A DNA stretch of 17,922 bases from a bacterium (lineage in GTDB: Bacteria > Babelota > Babeliae > Babelales > Vermiphilaceae). The position numbers were made by a program, and so were the translations under genes. The stretch covers positions 1 to 17,922 of the forward strand of contig DAOVGZ010000010.1 in assembly GCA_030672115.1 (NCBI GenBank), given 5' to 3'. This document shows, piece by piece, positions 7,025-13,347 of the stretch (position 1 is the stretch's first letter; every line of letters begins with the position of its first letter). A model generated the notes under the pieces. It was given only the letters and a program-made list of their open reading frames with translations. It did no database searches and was not told the origin of the DNA.

Positions 7025-7714
7025 ATGATTAATCATATTGCGTTTATAATGGATGGAAATCGGCGATGGGCAAAAAAGCAGGGATTAGCTGCAGTTCGAG
7101 GGCATGCTCAAGGGGTTGATATTATAAAAAAAGTAATAATATTTTGTTTGAAAAAAAATATTTCTTACGTTTCTTTATATACTTTTTCAACAGAAAATTT
7201 TAAACGCTCGGAATATGAAAAAACATTTTTATTTCGATTGTTAAGTAACGAGCTTCTCAAAGGAACGGAAGATTTTATAAGGCAGGGAGTACAGGTTCGA
7301 TTTGTAGGTGACTCCAGTTTATTTCCAAAAAAGTTAAAGGATACGATTAAAGATATTGAAGAAAAAACGAAGCATTTAAAAAAATTACAACTTAATTTTC
7401 TTTTTTGTTATGGCGGTCGTCAAGAAATTGTAGACAGTGTTAAAACAATTGTGCAAAAGGTAAAATCAGGTCAATTATCTGAGCATGATATTAGTGAAGA
7501 AACAGTATCACAACATTTATGGTGTAATTGTTGTCCAGATCCAGAATTAATTGTTCGTACTGGTGGTGCTCAACGATTAAGCAATTTTTTACTTTTTCAG
7601 GCTGCATATAGTGAATTCTTTTTTCTTGATTGTTTTTGGCCAGAAGTTACAGAGCTGCATCTTGATAAGGTTTATAAAGATTTTGAGCAAAGAAAAAAAA
7701 ATTTTGGAACATAA
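7025..7714 (+). CDS. uppS: Undecaprenyl diphosphate synthase (cis-prenyltransferase)
   Basis: Condenses farnesyl diphosphate with eight isopentenyl diphosphates to make the C55 lipid carrier for peptidoglycan; soluble or membrane-associated. The 229-residue length fits. Signatures: FIMDGNRRWAKKQG with the catalytic Asp10, LYTFSTENFKRS (51-62), YGGRQEI (129-135), DPELIVRTGG (172-181) and RLSNFLLFQAAYSEFFF with Glu197, the metal-binding Glu (E. coli Glu213). The residue after RTGG is Ala182, where most homologues, including E. coli (Glu198), have Glu; Arg184 and Ser186-Asn187 are kept. Cys128 replaces the usual Asn before YGGR. The enzyme looks functional but slightly divergent. It is the first gene of a probable uppS-gpsA operon (51-base gap) and is divergent from the HAD pair. 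Confidence 0.95.
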   Translation: MINHIAFIMDGNRRWAKKQGLAAVRGHAQGVDIIKKVIIFCLKKNISYVSLYTFSTENFKRSEYEKTFLFRLLSNELLKGTEDFIRQGVQVRFVGDSSLFPKKLKDTIKDIEEKTKHLKKLQLNFLFCYGGRQEIVDSVKTIVQKVKSGQLSEHDISEETVSQHLWCNCCPDPELIVRTGGAQRLSNFLLFQAAYSEFFFLDCFWPEVTELHLDKVYKDFEQRKKNFGT

Positions 7715-7765
7715 AATATTAACAAAAAGGAAAAAGATTTTTTTGCGATTGTAAAAAGGTAGAAA

Positions 7766-8755
7766 ATGAAAAACGTTTGTGTTTTAGGGGCAGGAGCATG
7801 GGGTACAGCTGTAGCTAATTTATTGGCTGATAATGGTTATAATGTTTCTCTTTGGTGCTATGAATCTGAAGTTGCTAGTCTTATTTTAAAAAATCGTTGT
7901 AATGAACGTTATTTGCCAGAAATTATTTTACATAAAAATATACAAGCAGTTACTAGTCTGGAAAAAGCATTTAAAAATACGCAGTGGATTTTTGAAGCAG
8001 TTCCAGTGCAATTTTTACGTTCTATTGTGCAGCAATGTAGACCTTTTTATACCGTTGAGCAAACATGGGTTGTGCTCAGTAAGGGGATAGAAAATGATAC
8101 TTTGCAGTTTCCAGGAGCGATTATAGATGATGTTTTTGAGTGTGCAGTAAAAAAAATTGTTCTTGGTGGTCCAAGTTTTGCAAAAGATTTAGCAACACGA
8201 CAAGTAACAGCAGTTACTATCGCTTCAGAACATAAAGAGCAAGCTGAAAAATTACAAAGCATGTTAAATAACAGTTATTTTTGTTCTACTGTTTCGGATG
8301 ATTTTTTAGGTGTCCAGCTTGGAGGGGCTCTTAAAAATATCCTTGCTTTAATCATTGGAATGCTTGATGGAGCAGGATTTGTAGATAATACGAAAGCTTT
8401 TGTTTTTACACGTGGACTTCAGGAAATGGTTGTTCTGGCAAAAAAATTGGGAGCAAAAGAACAGACAATCTATGGTTTATCTGGAATAGGCGACTTAGTG
8501 CTGACTGCAATGGGGTCATTGAGTAAGAATTTGGCCATAGGGAAACGTTTGGGTCGTGGTTCGACTATCGGCACTCTAAGAAAAGAAGAAGGCGTTCTTC
8601 CTGAAGGAATCAATGCAATTCATTCTGTTTATCAGCTTTGTAAAAAACACAACATAAATTTACCGCTTTTTTTAGGTGTTTATGAAGTTGTCTTTGGTCA
8701 AAAAACTTTATCAGAATTACTGCAAGATATAATTGCTTGTCCGGTGAAATTATAA
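7766..8755 (+). CDS. gpsA: NAD(P)-dependent glycerol-3-phosphate dehydrogenase
   Basis: Cytosolic enzyme reducing dihydroxyacetone phosphate to sn-glycerol 3-phosphate, the backbone for phospholipids. At 329 residues it has the family's usual length. Visible motifs are the dinucleotide-binding GAGAWG (8-13), VVLSKGIE with Lys106, LGGPSFAKDL (133-142), and GALKNILALIIGMLDG with the catalytic Lys190. GLSGIGDLVLT (237-247) and SKNLAIGKRLGRG (253-265) follow. All key residues are present. The ribosome binding site AAGGT lies 6 bases before the ATG. It follows uppS by 51 bases on the same strand and is closed by a strong terminator (8761-8797), so uppS-gpsA is probably one transcript. Confidence 0.96.
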   Translation: MKNVCVLGAGAWGTAVANLLADNGYNVSLWCYESEVASLILKNRCNERYLPEIILHKNIQAVTSLEKAFKNTQWIFEAVPVQFLRSIVQQCRPFYTVEQTWVVLSKGIENDTLQFPGAIIDDVFECAVKKIVLGGPSFAKDLATRQVTAVTIASEHKEQAEKLQSMLNNSYFCSTVSDDFLGVQLGGALKNILALIIGMLDGAGFVDNTKAFVFTRGLQEMVVLAKKLGAKEQTIYGLSGIGDLVLTAMGSLSKNLAIGKRLGRGSTIGTLRKEEGVLPEGINAIHSVYQLCKKHNINLPLFLGVYEVVFGQKTLSELLQDIIACPVKL

Positions 8756-8760
8756 AAAAA

Positions 8761-8797
8761 GACAGTGCTGCTTAACAAGGGGCGCTGTCTTTTTTTA
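8761..8797 (+). terminator. Intrinsic terminator of uppS-gpsA
   Basis: GACAGTGCT and GGCGCTGTC form a 9-bp stem with two wobble pairs, followed by an eight-T run (8790-8797). It begins 5 bases after the gpsA stop codon. Confidence 0.9.
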
Positions 8798-8835
8798 ATT
8801 AATTTTAGGAAATAAAAAATTTTTCAGGATAAACG

Positions 8836-9639
8836 ATGCCCAAAACTACTATCAAATTAATAATTTTCATTTTTACTCTTTTAAATACTTGCTCAATAAT
8901 ATGTGTAAACCAAAATAAAGGAGGCAACTGTAAGTACTGTGAAAAACCCTTTAAGTGGTTATATCACCACGAAAGATATAGTTGTAAAAAGAACTCTAAT
9001 CGTGTGAAAAAAAAACAAAACAGAGGAGGCAACTGTAAGTATTGTGAAAAACCCTTTAAGAGGTTATATAACCACGAAAGATATTCCTGTAAAGAGAATC
9101 TTAATCGTGTGAAAATAAAACTAAATAGAGGAGGCTATTGTCAGTATTGTGGAGAATATTTTAAGAGTTTACATAGTCACGAAAGATATGACTGTAAAAA
9201 GAATTCTAATTGTGTGGAAATAAATAGAAGAGGTAATTGTAAGTACTGTGAAAAACCCTTTAAGTATTTATATCACCACGAAAGATATTCCTGTAAAGAG
9301 AATCCTAACCGTGTGGAAAGAAAACAAAATTATCGCAAAAAACGTTGTACTGCAAAGAAGTCTGCAAAGAAAAAATCAGAATTTTTTAGTAAAAAAATCA
9401 AAAAAAAGACTAAAGAACGTAGTGAATGTTCACCTTTTGTTCAACCTATAGCCAAGTACGTTATTGAAAAAGAACAGGAAAAAAAAGAGCTTATTCTTGA
9501 ACAAGAGCAGCGGAAAGAAGACCGTATTCTTAAAAAACAGAATAATAATCAAGAAAATAAACAGATTTATTCGCCTATTACAGGATTTGAACCCACTGGT
9601 TGTTTTTTTAACAGCTACGACGATGTTTATTGTTTATAA
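8836..9639 (+). CDS. Exported protein with four C2HC zinc-finger repeats and an NLS-like basic tail; candidate host-directed effector
   Basis: Protein of 267 residues I cannot assign to a named family. Order: basic start and hydrophobic core (LIIFIFTLL), a likely signal peptide ending about residue 22-26. Four tandem repeats of 34-35 residues follow (29-63, 64-98, 99-132, 133-167), each C-x2-C-x3-F-x2-L-x2-H-x4-C. The ligands are C32/C35/H45/C50, C67/C70/H80/C85, C102/C105/H115/C120 and C135/C138/H148/C153. This resembles short eukaryotic C2HC fingers (zf-C2HC_2 type). Next is a very basic stretch (167-193, KKR, KKSAKKK, KKIKKK) like a nuclear localisation signal, a Glu/Lys/Gln coiled-coil-like region (209-240) and a short tail with two Cys. 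AGGAT lies 7 bases before the ATG. It stands alone between two strong terminators; no clear promoter is seen in the 38-base upstream gap. A role in host cells is inference. Confidence 0.8.
   Translation: MPKTTIKLIIFIFTLLNTCSIICVNQNKGGNCKYCEKPFKWLYHHERYSCKKNSNRVKKKQNRGGNCKYCEKPFKRLYNHERYSCKENLNRVKIKLNRGGYCQYCGEYFKSLHSHERYDCKKNSNCVEINRRGNCKYCEKPFKYLYHHERYSCKENPNRVERKQNYRKKRCTAKKSAKKKSEFFSKKIKKKTKERSECSPFVQPIAKYVIEKEQEKKELILEQEQRKEDRILKKQNNNQENKQIYSPITGFEPTGCFFNSYDDVYCL
8920..9336 (+). repeat. Four tandem ~105-bp coding repeats (zinc-finger units)
   Basis: Units at 8920-9024, 9025-9129, 9130-9231 and 9232-9336. Units 1, 2 and 4 share the identical 18-mer TGTGAAAAACCCTTTAAG, and all four share CACGAAAGATA. 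Unit 3 is the most diverged and is one codon shorter. Identity at third codon positions suggests recent unit duplication or gene conversion. The repeats keep the reading frame and all metal ligands. Confidence 0.9.
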
Positions 9640-9644
9640 GCAGC

Positions 9645-9705
9645 AAAAACCTATTGATTGTATTATTTAAATAAGCCATTTAAATAATACAATCAATAGG
9701 TTTTT
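9645..9705. terminator. 28-bp perfect bidirectional terminator hairpin
   Basis: The arms 9645-9672 and 9678-9705 are exact reverse complements over 28 bp with a 5-base loop (AAGCC). The stem ends in A5 and T5, so each strand gives a hairpin followed by a T-run. It lies between the convergent genes ending at 9639 (+) and 9711 (-) and should stop both. Confidence 0.9.
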
Positions 9706-9710
9706 TATGT

Positions 9711-10355
9711 TTAGAAAGCATTTAAGGTATTTTGCAATTCCTGGACGGTTTTGTTGAGCTGAGCGCATAATTTTTTTGCACGTTTCCGGGGAAGATAGTT
9801 TTTATGAAGTTGATGGTTGAGTTTGATGATTTTATATATTGCAAAGGCTAAAAATGCAGATCCAAAGCCTGTAAGAATCCAAGGACTCAATTTGGTTAGG
9901 CTATTTCTTTTTTGTAGATATTGAAAAAAATTGTTGATGTAGTTTGAGTTGTAGGTTATTAAGCTGGGGGCAATCGAGTCTAATTTTTCTTTTAAATAGT
10001 TTATAATTTCTTGTTTATTGAGACATGCAATAAAGCCCAGTTGGCCCAAAATACAGTTGCCAAAGATTTTTGTATGGGTAGATTCTTTTTGATTTTCTTT
10101 TTCAAATTCAACAATTTCAATACATGCTTTAAGATCAAGATATTTTTCTCCTAGAGTATCATTTGGTGTATTGATCAGTTTTATTTTTGTGATGAGTTCG
10201 AGGTTGTACGCTTTTTTAAGAGTAATTTCGAGCTTTTTATTATAGTTGATTTTTTTTATTGTATCTACGTCATACATGCAGTTCAGATTGATTGCAAGAG
10301 TAAGAAGTGTTGTGGTTAAAATGAGTGTTGTTTTTGATGTATACTTTGTCATCAT
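9711..10355 (-). CDS. Exported or membrane-anchored protein of unknown function
   Basis: Unrecognised 214-residue protein. The N-terminus is signal-peptide-like (Lys, then a Thr/Leu/Ile core to about residue 25, then NCMYD). The middle is a mixed, probably helical soluble region with Cys78, Cys100 and Cys110. A single strong hydrophobic segment (about 160-178, WILTGFGSAFLAFAIYKII) is followed by a basic tail rich in Lys and Arg and a short amphipathic helix. If the signal is cleaved, the protein would sit outside the cytoplasm, anchored by the C-terminal helix. The ATG at 10355 has AGG 8 bases upstream; a second ATG follows immediately. The ribosome binding site lies in an arm of an inverted repeat (see 10358-10434). 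It is the last gene of a minus-strand run and is closed by the 9645-9705 terminator. Confidence 0.7.
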   Translation of the reverse strand: MMTKYTSKTTLILTTTLLTLAINLNCMYDVDTIKKINYNKKLEITLKKAYNLELITKIKLINTPNDTLGEKYLDLKACIEIVEFEKENQKESTHTKIFGNCILGQLGFIACLNKQEIINYLKEKLDSIAPSLITYNSNYINNFFQYLQKRNSLTKLSPWILTGFGSAFLAFAIYKIIKLNHQLHKNYLPRKRAKKLCAQLNKTVQELQNTLNAF

Positions 10356-10357
10356 TG

Positions 10358-10434
10358 CTTTTGCCTTTTTTAATTTTAAGCAGATGAATATATAAAAAGA
10401 GTCATTTTTTTATATATTCTTTTTTAGGCAAAAG
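10358..10434 (-). promoter_or_regulatory. Nested inverted repeats; terminator and possible ribosome-binding-site sequestration
   Basis: The inner arms GAATATATAAAAA (10386-10398) and its exact complement (10407-10419) form a 13-bp AU stem with an 8-base loop. The outer arms CTTTTGCCT (10358-10366) and AGGCAAAAG (10426-10434) are also exact complements. Read on the minus strand, the 3' outer arm is the ribosome binding site of the 10355 gene, 2 bases from its ATG. A transcript running through from the 11215 gene would fold this site away; one starting inside the gap would not. The inner stem may also act as a weak terminator for the 11215 gene. Confidence 0.45.
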
Positions 10435-10465
10435 TAACATTTTTTATATTGTAAAAGAAAGAATT

Positions 10466-11215
10466 TTATAGTTCGCTATCAGCGCTTTTAGCGTTTTCTG
10501 GGTGACCGGTGACAGAAGCAACAAGACAAATTTTGTATAAAATATTCTTTTCTCCGTTCCAAAAAAGTGTTTTGCAGAGTGTTGTTATTGTATCCATATA
10601 AATATTTGTAATATCTGATGTACATTCTTTGCTATTTTTTTTGAGAAAGCATTCTTGTTGTTTTTTAAAGAACTTGTTCTGCTTTAAAAATTTAACATGT
10701 TTTTGTTTAACTTTTTTAAGAACTTTATCATTTTCAATTTTTTTATTTGATGTCACATAAAGAATTTTTATATCGTTCCCCGTAAAATTTTTTCTAGGTT
10801 TGCCGATTATTTTTTCGGCTTGTTTATAATGGATTGCTTTAGCCTTAGGAACACCACTGCATTTTTCTAAAAAAGTATATTTTGAATTTTTTTTATATTC
10901 GTTAGCAGAGCTGTCAAAAAAAAAATCTTCAATAGTTTGTTTGGGTTTTTCATTAAGATGGAGCATGTTTTTTTGTTTGAAACCATTGGTGGAGGAGGCA
11001 TTATTTTCTGTTTCTATTGTTTCTACTTGCCCATACACATTTAGAATTCTTATAACGTGCTTTTCTTTTTGCATGGTTGTCTGATTAGGGAAAAAAGAAT
11101 TACTATATTTTTTTTTAAAATCTTTGAAGATGCGAATAAAATTTGCTGAACAAATAGTCCCTGCTGTGAGGGTAAAAAGAGAAAGTAAAAGTAAATTGTT
11201 CTTTTTTTTGTTCAT
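10466..11215 (-). CDS. Exported protein of unknown function, Lys-rich
   Basis: Unrecognised 249-residue protein. It has a clear signal peptide: MNKKKNN, then a Leu/Thr-rich core, and cleavage probably after ICSA (24). The mature protein is strongly basic and Lys/Asn-rich with a mixed helical and strand pattern. It has four Cys in the C-terminal half of the mature chain (about 188, 197, 213, 229), which could form disulfides, plus one near 118. There is no recognisable domain, membrane helix or catalytic motif. GGTGG lies 9 bases before the ATG within ATGGTGG, a context shared with two other exported-protein genes in this window. It is 250 bases past the PASTA gene start-side neighbour's end region (PASTA gene ends at 11310), with a 94-base gap, and upstream of the 10355 gene. 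Confidence 0.68.
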   Translation of the reverse strand: MNKKKNNLLLLSLFTLTAGTICSANFIRIFKDFKKKYSNSFFPNQTTMQKEKHVIRILNVYGQVETIETENNASSTNGFKQKNMLHLNEKPKQTIEDFFFDSSANEYKKNSKYTFLEKCSGVPKAKAIHYKQAEKIIGKPRKNFTGNDIKILYVTSNKKIENDKVLKKVKQKHVKFLKQNKFFKKQQECFLKKNSKECTSDITNIYMDTITTLCKTLFWNGEKNILYKICLVASVTGHPENAKSADSEL

Positions 11216-11309
11216 AATTAAAAACCACCATTTTCATAAGAATCACCATTTTTATACTTTAATTATATCTTTTTTTTATTTATAGCTCAAGAGCCCTTGC
11301 TTTATAGGG

Positions 11310-12017
11310 TTATTGGGCTTGAAGTTGAATCAAAGTGGGGTTTTGGGGGCTTATGGTGACAATTGAGCCAGCCAGAGGGCGTTGATTGGTGATAATGCAG
11401 TTCTGATCGCAGATATGATCAATTTTTTTTGCAGAAGTATGGGTGATTTCAGCTTTGATTTCATATTTTTGTAAAAATTCTAAAATATCGGTAATAGATT
11501 TATTTTTAAAGTTAGGAATAAGGACTGGTTTTTTGTTGCCACTAGAAATATAGGTTATTACCTTTTTTTCTTGTAAAAGGTTTCCAAATGCTGGAAGTTG
11601 AGCAATACAACTATCTGTTGGCGCATTGCTGGGTAGAAAATAGCTTTTGTTTCTGACGCCCAGTGCTAAAAGTTCTTTTTCTATGGTTGTACGTGATTTT
11701 TTAGTTAAAAGGGGAGCGGCGATTTTTTCTGGCTTTTTTGAAATGACAACATACAGAGATTGATGCGGCTTGATGTTTTGTCCCGCGCAGGGTGTTTGAC
11801 TCAAAATTGTTCCTTGTGGTAAGTCGGGGTCTTCTTTTTGTGTGATAAATCGAAGATTGAGATTTTTGGCAGATAGTTCAGCTACAGCATTTTGTAGCTG
11901 TTTACCGACAATTGATGGAGCTTGTAGTTGTTCAATGCTAGAAATGCGTTGTACAAAAAGGTATCCGGCAAAAAAACTAAAAAAAGGTAATGCCCACAAA
12001 TAATTTTTTATTTTCAT
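11310..12017 (-). CDS. Membrane-anchored protein with three PASTA-like repeats
   Basis: A protein of 235 residues with a single N-terminal membrane helix (about 5-23) followed by three PASTA-like repeats of about 60-70 residues (31-95, 100-160, 164-235). The clearest features are PSIVGKQLQNAVAELSAKNL with the later LPQGTILSQTP in repeat 1, and IPNFKNKSITDILEFLQ with NQRPLAGSIV in repeat 3; repeat 2 is degenerate. PASTA domains bind muropeptides or unlinked peptidoglycan outside the cell. They normally hang on Ser/Thr kinases or PBPs; here no kinase or PBP domain is attached. The ATG at 12017 is chosen because the hydrophobic anchor follows directly; the longer frame would need a TTG at 12074 inside the upstream terminator. 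The ribosome binding site is weak. Its likely place is the outer face of the inner membrane. Confidence 0.82.
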   Translation of the reverse strand: MKIKNYLWALPFFSFFAGYLFVQRISSIEQLQAPSIVGKQLQNAVAELSAKNLNLRFITQKEDPDLPQGTILSQTPCAGQNIKPHQSLYVVISKKPEKIAAPLLTKKSRTTIEKELLALGVRNKSYFLPSNAPTDSCIAQLPAFGNLLQEKKVITYISSGNKKPVLIPNFKNKSITDILEFLQKYEIKAEITHTSAKKIDHICDQNCIITNQRPLAGSIVTISPQNPTLIQLQAQ

Positions 12018-12072
12018 AGTGATTAAGTATAGGTTGCCTGGACTGTTTGGGCAAGATTGATAAATTTTAGAC

Positions 12073-12094
12073 AAAAAAAGCCAGAATTTTCTGG
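12073..12094 (-). terminator. Intrinsic terminator of the Cys/His-rich gene
   Basis: Minus strand: CCAGA-AAAT-TCTGG hairpin (12094-12081), a C, then seven T (12079-12073). It starts 11 bases past the stop at 12105. The stem is short, but position and U-tract are right. Confidence 0.6.
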
Positions 12095-12104
12095 GATTTT
12101 TTAT

Positions 12105-12497
12105 TTATCTGTAAAAAAGATTTTCAAGAAAGATAAAAAATCTAAATGATTCATTATCTTTTTTAACTTTTTTTGCGACTGTACACATATTTTTTCTGAC
12201 AAGACCGTCGATTTTTTTGGGATTATATTTTTGATCGTGTTTGTTGTTGAATATCTTTACAAAGCCTTCTATTGCATAGTTAGAGTGATGATTGTGTTGT
12301 AATCTTTTACAGCTTTGGCTTTTCCCGTATCGGAGGCACTTGTATAGATCTTTTTTTATTGCTTTTTCTAAATGATGACTACATGTTTTATGATGTTTTT
12401 TATTGCAGGAATGATTTTTTTTTCCACAGTTAGGATGTGCGCTCAAAAATGTTATTGTAAGCAAAAAATTAAGAATAAGTATTTTTTTAAGATTCAT
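12105..12497 (-). CDS. Small exported Cys/His-rich protein, unknown function
   Basis: Unrecognised 130-residue protein. The signal peptide is clear: MNLKK, an Ile/Leu/Phe core, and a likely cleavage after FLSA (20). The mature N-terminus is densely Cys/His-rich (HPNCGKKNHSCNKKHHKTCS, 21-40, then HH), and further Cys occur at about 54, 63 and 105 with an HNHH cluster near 68-71. Such a composition could bind Zn, Cu or Ni or form disulfides in the periplasm, but no known metal-binding fold is recognised. The rest is basic. AAGGA lies 5 bases before the ATG. It starts 38 bases after the 3' end of rnpB on the same strand with no terminator between, so it may be carried on the rnpB transcript. It is closed by a short terminator. 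Confidence 0.68.
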   Translation of the reverse strand: MNLKKILILNFLLTITFLSAHPNCGKKNHSCNKKHHKTCSHHLEKAIKKDLYKCLRYGKSQSCKRLQHNHHSNYAIEGFVKIFNNKHDQKYNPKKIDGLVRKNMCTVAKKVKKDNESFRFFIFLENLFYR

Positions 12498-12535
12498 AAA
12501 AGTCCTTTTTTGAGTAAAGTTATTTTAGTAAAGTT

Positions 12536-12890
12536 CCCAAAGGCGCTCAATAAGCCGGATTCTGTTTGTTGTAAACAACAATGACAACCATTTATCTTTG
12601 CGACATACCCGTATGTTTAAATCGGGACGAATAACCGAACACACTGTTTTGTCTTGCTCCAGGCAGGGTTTACCCCAAATAGTTATTGCTAACTATCAGC
12701 GTGAGCTCTTACCTCACGTTTTCACCCTTACCGACCCATATAATGGGCAGGCGGTTTTGTTTCTGCGGCACTTTCCATGGGCTTACGCCCCCCTTAATTG
12801 ATTGCTCTTTTAAGGTACCTTGTTCGTCAGGAGTCCGGACTTTCCTCTAATACATTAAATGTATCAGCGATTGCCTAGATCACCTTTGGG
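12536..12890 (-). ncRNA. rnpB: RNase P RNA, bacterial type A
   Basis: Catalytic RNA that removes 5' leaders from pre-tRNAs. On the minus strand the hallmark GAGGAAAGTCCGGACT is at 12847-12832. The matching 3' element CAGAATCCGGCTTATT lies at about 12562-12547, and these form the P4 core. GAGGTAAGAGCTCACGC and GGTAAGGGTGAAA are also present. The ends are set by P1: CCCAAAGGTG (12890-12881) pairs with CGCCTTTGGG (12545-12536), ten pairs including one wobble. This gives about 355 nt, normal for type A. The 5' ten bases of P1 overlap the last codons of the membrane-protein gene at 12880. I see no promoter of its own and no terminator before the gene at 12497. Confidence 0.97.
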
Positions 12891-13332
12891 AAAAAAACTT
12901 TTCAAAGATAAGTAATATAATCAGGTTAACAGATACTTTTAGTCCGGTAAAGAGGTCTAAGCAAGGTTGGTTTGATATAAGATAGCCTGTTAAAAGTTGG
13001 TTGCCAGCAAGGGCTGTAATAAGAAAGAATGGAGATAAGAGTTTTGTTTTGGTAAGAATTTTTTTTAATTCCAGCGTTCCCATGCTCAATAGCACTAAAA
13101 AGAGAAGGCTTGGATATAGTGAGTTTGTTAGCAAAAATGATTGGAGTGCAAGTAAAAAGATAGTAAAAATGAGTAAAATACTGCTTGATGATGTAAATAA
13201 AATAATAGTGTAAAAACAAAAAGTAAGTGCAATAACCGGTTGATAAAAAAAACCGAAGAAAAATATATCTGCAGAAAAAAAAATTAATGAAAGAAAATAA
13301 AGGTATGACGTTTTTATTTTTATTTGGTGCAT
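12880..13332 (-). CDS. Small polytopic membrane protein, possibly MreD-like
   Basis: A protein of 150 residues, almost entirely hydrophobic, with four to five probable membrane helices separated by short loops and a basic N-terminal MHQIKIK. Size and pattern resemble MreD, the membrane partner of the rod-shape complex, or a small transporter-like protein, but there is no diagnostic motif, so the name is a guess. The ATG at 13332 lies 15 bases after the stop of the HEPN gene without a visible ribosome binding site, so translational coupling is possible. The last three codons and the TGA stop fall inside the 5' strand of the rnpB P1 helix, so codons and RNA structure constrain each other there. 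The rnpB promoter must lie within this gene or further upstream. Confidence 0.62.
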   Translation of the reverse strand: MHQIKIKTSYLYFLSLIFFSADIFFFGFFYQPVIALTFCFYTIILFTSSSSILLIFTIFLLALQSFLLTNSLYPSLLFLVLLSMGTLELKKILTKTKLLSPFFLITALAGNQLLTGYLISNQPCLDLFTGLKVSVNLIILLIFEKFFSQR

Positions 13333-13347
13333 AGAGTCAATATAGAG

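Noticed and set aside
7715..7765. Terminator or promoter between uppS and gpsA
   Set aside because: Only a T7 run without a stem and no good promoter pair; the genes are better read as one operon.
8920..9336. CRISPR-like array
   Set aside because: The repeats are directly adjacent coding units of about 105 bp in one frame, without unique spacers.
11275..11315. Terminator of the PASTA gene
   Set aside because: CAAGCCC and GGGCTCTTG can pair only with a two-base bulge and no T-tract follows, so it was not listed.
12018..12074. TTG start extending the PASTA protein by 19 residues
   Set aside because: It sits at the terminator T-run of the preceding gene, lacks a ribosome binding site and would precede an otherwise normal membrane anchor.
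12372..12584. 70-codon open frame on the plus strand
   Set aside because: Antisense to the Cys/His-rich signal-peptide gene and running into rnpB; no ribosome binding site and no protein-like pattern.
12598..12801. 67-codon open frame on the plus strand
   Set aside because: It lies entirely antisense within rnpB, whose conserved core and P1 pairing explain the sequence.
12926..13219. 97-codon frame overlapping the membrane-protein gene on the same strand
   Set aside because: It is an out-of-frame shadow without a start signal; the 150-codon frame is far more membrane-protein-like.
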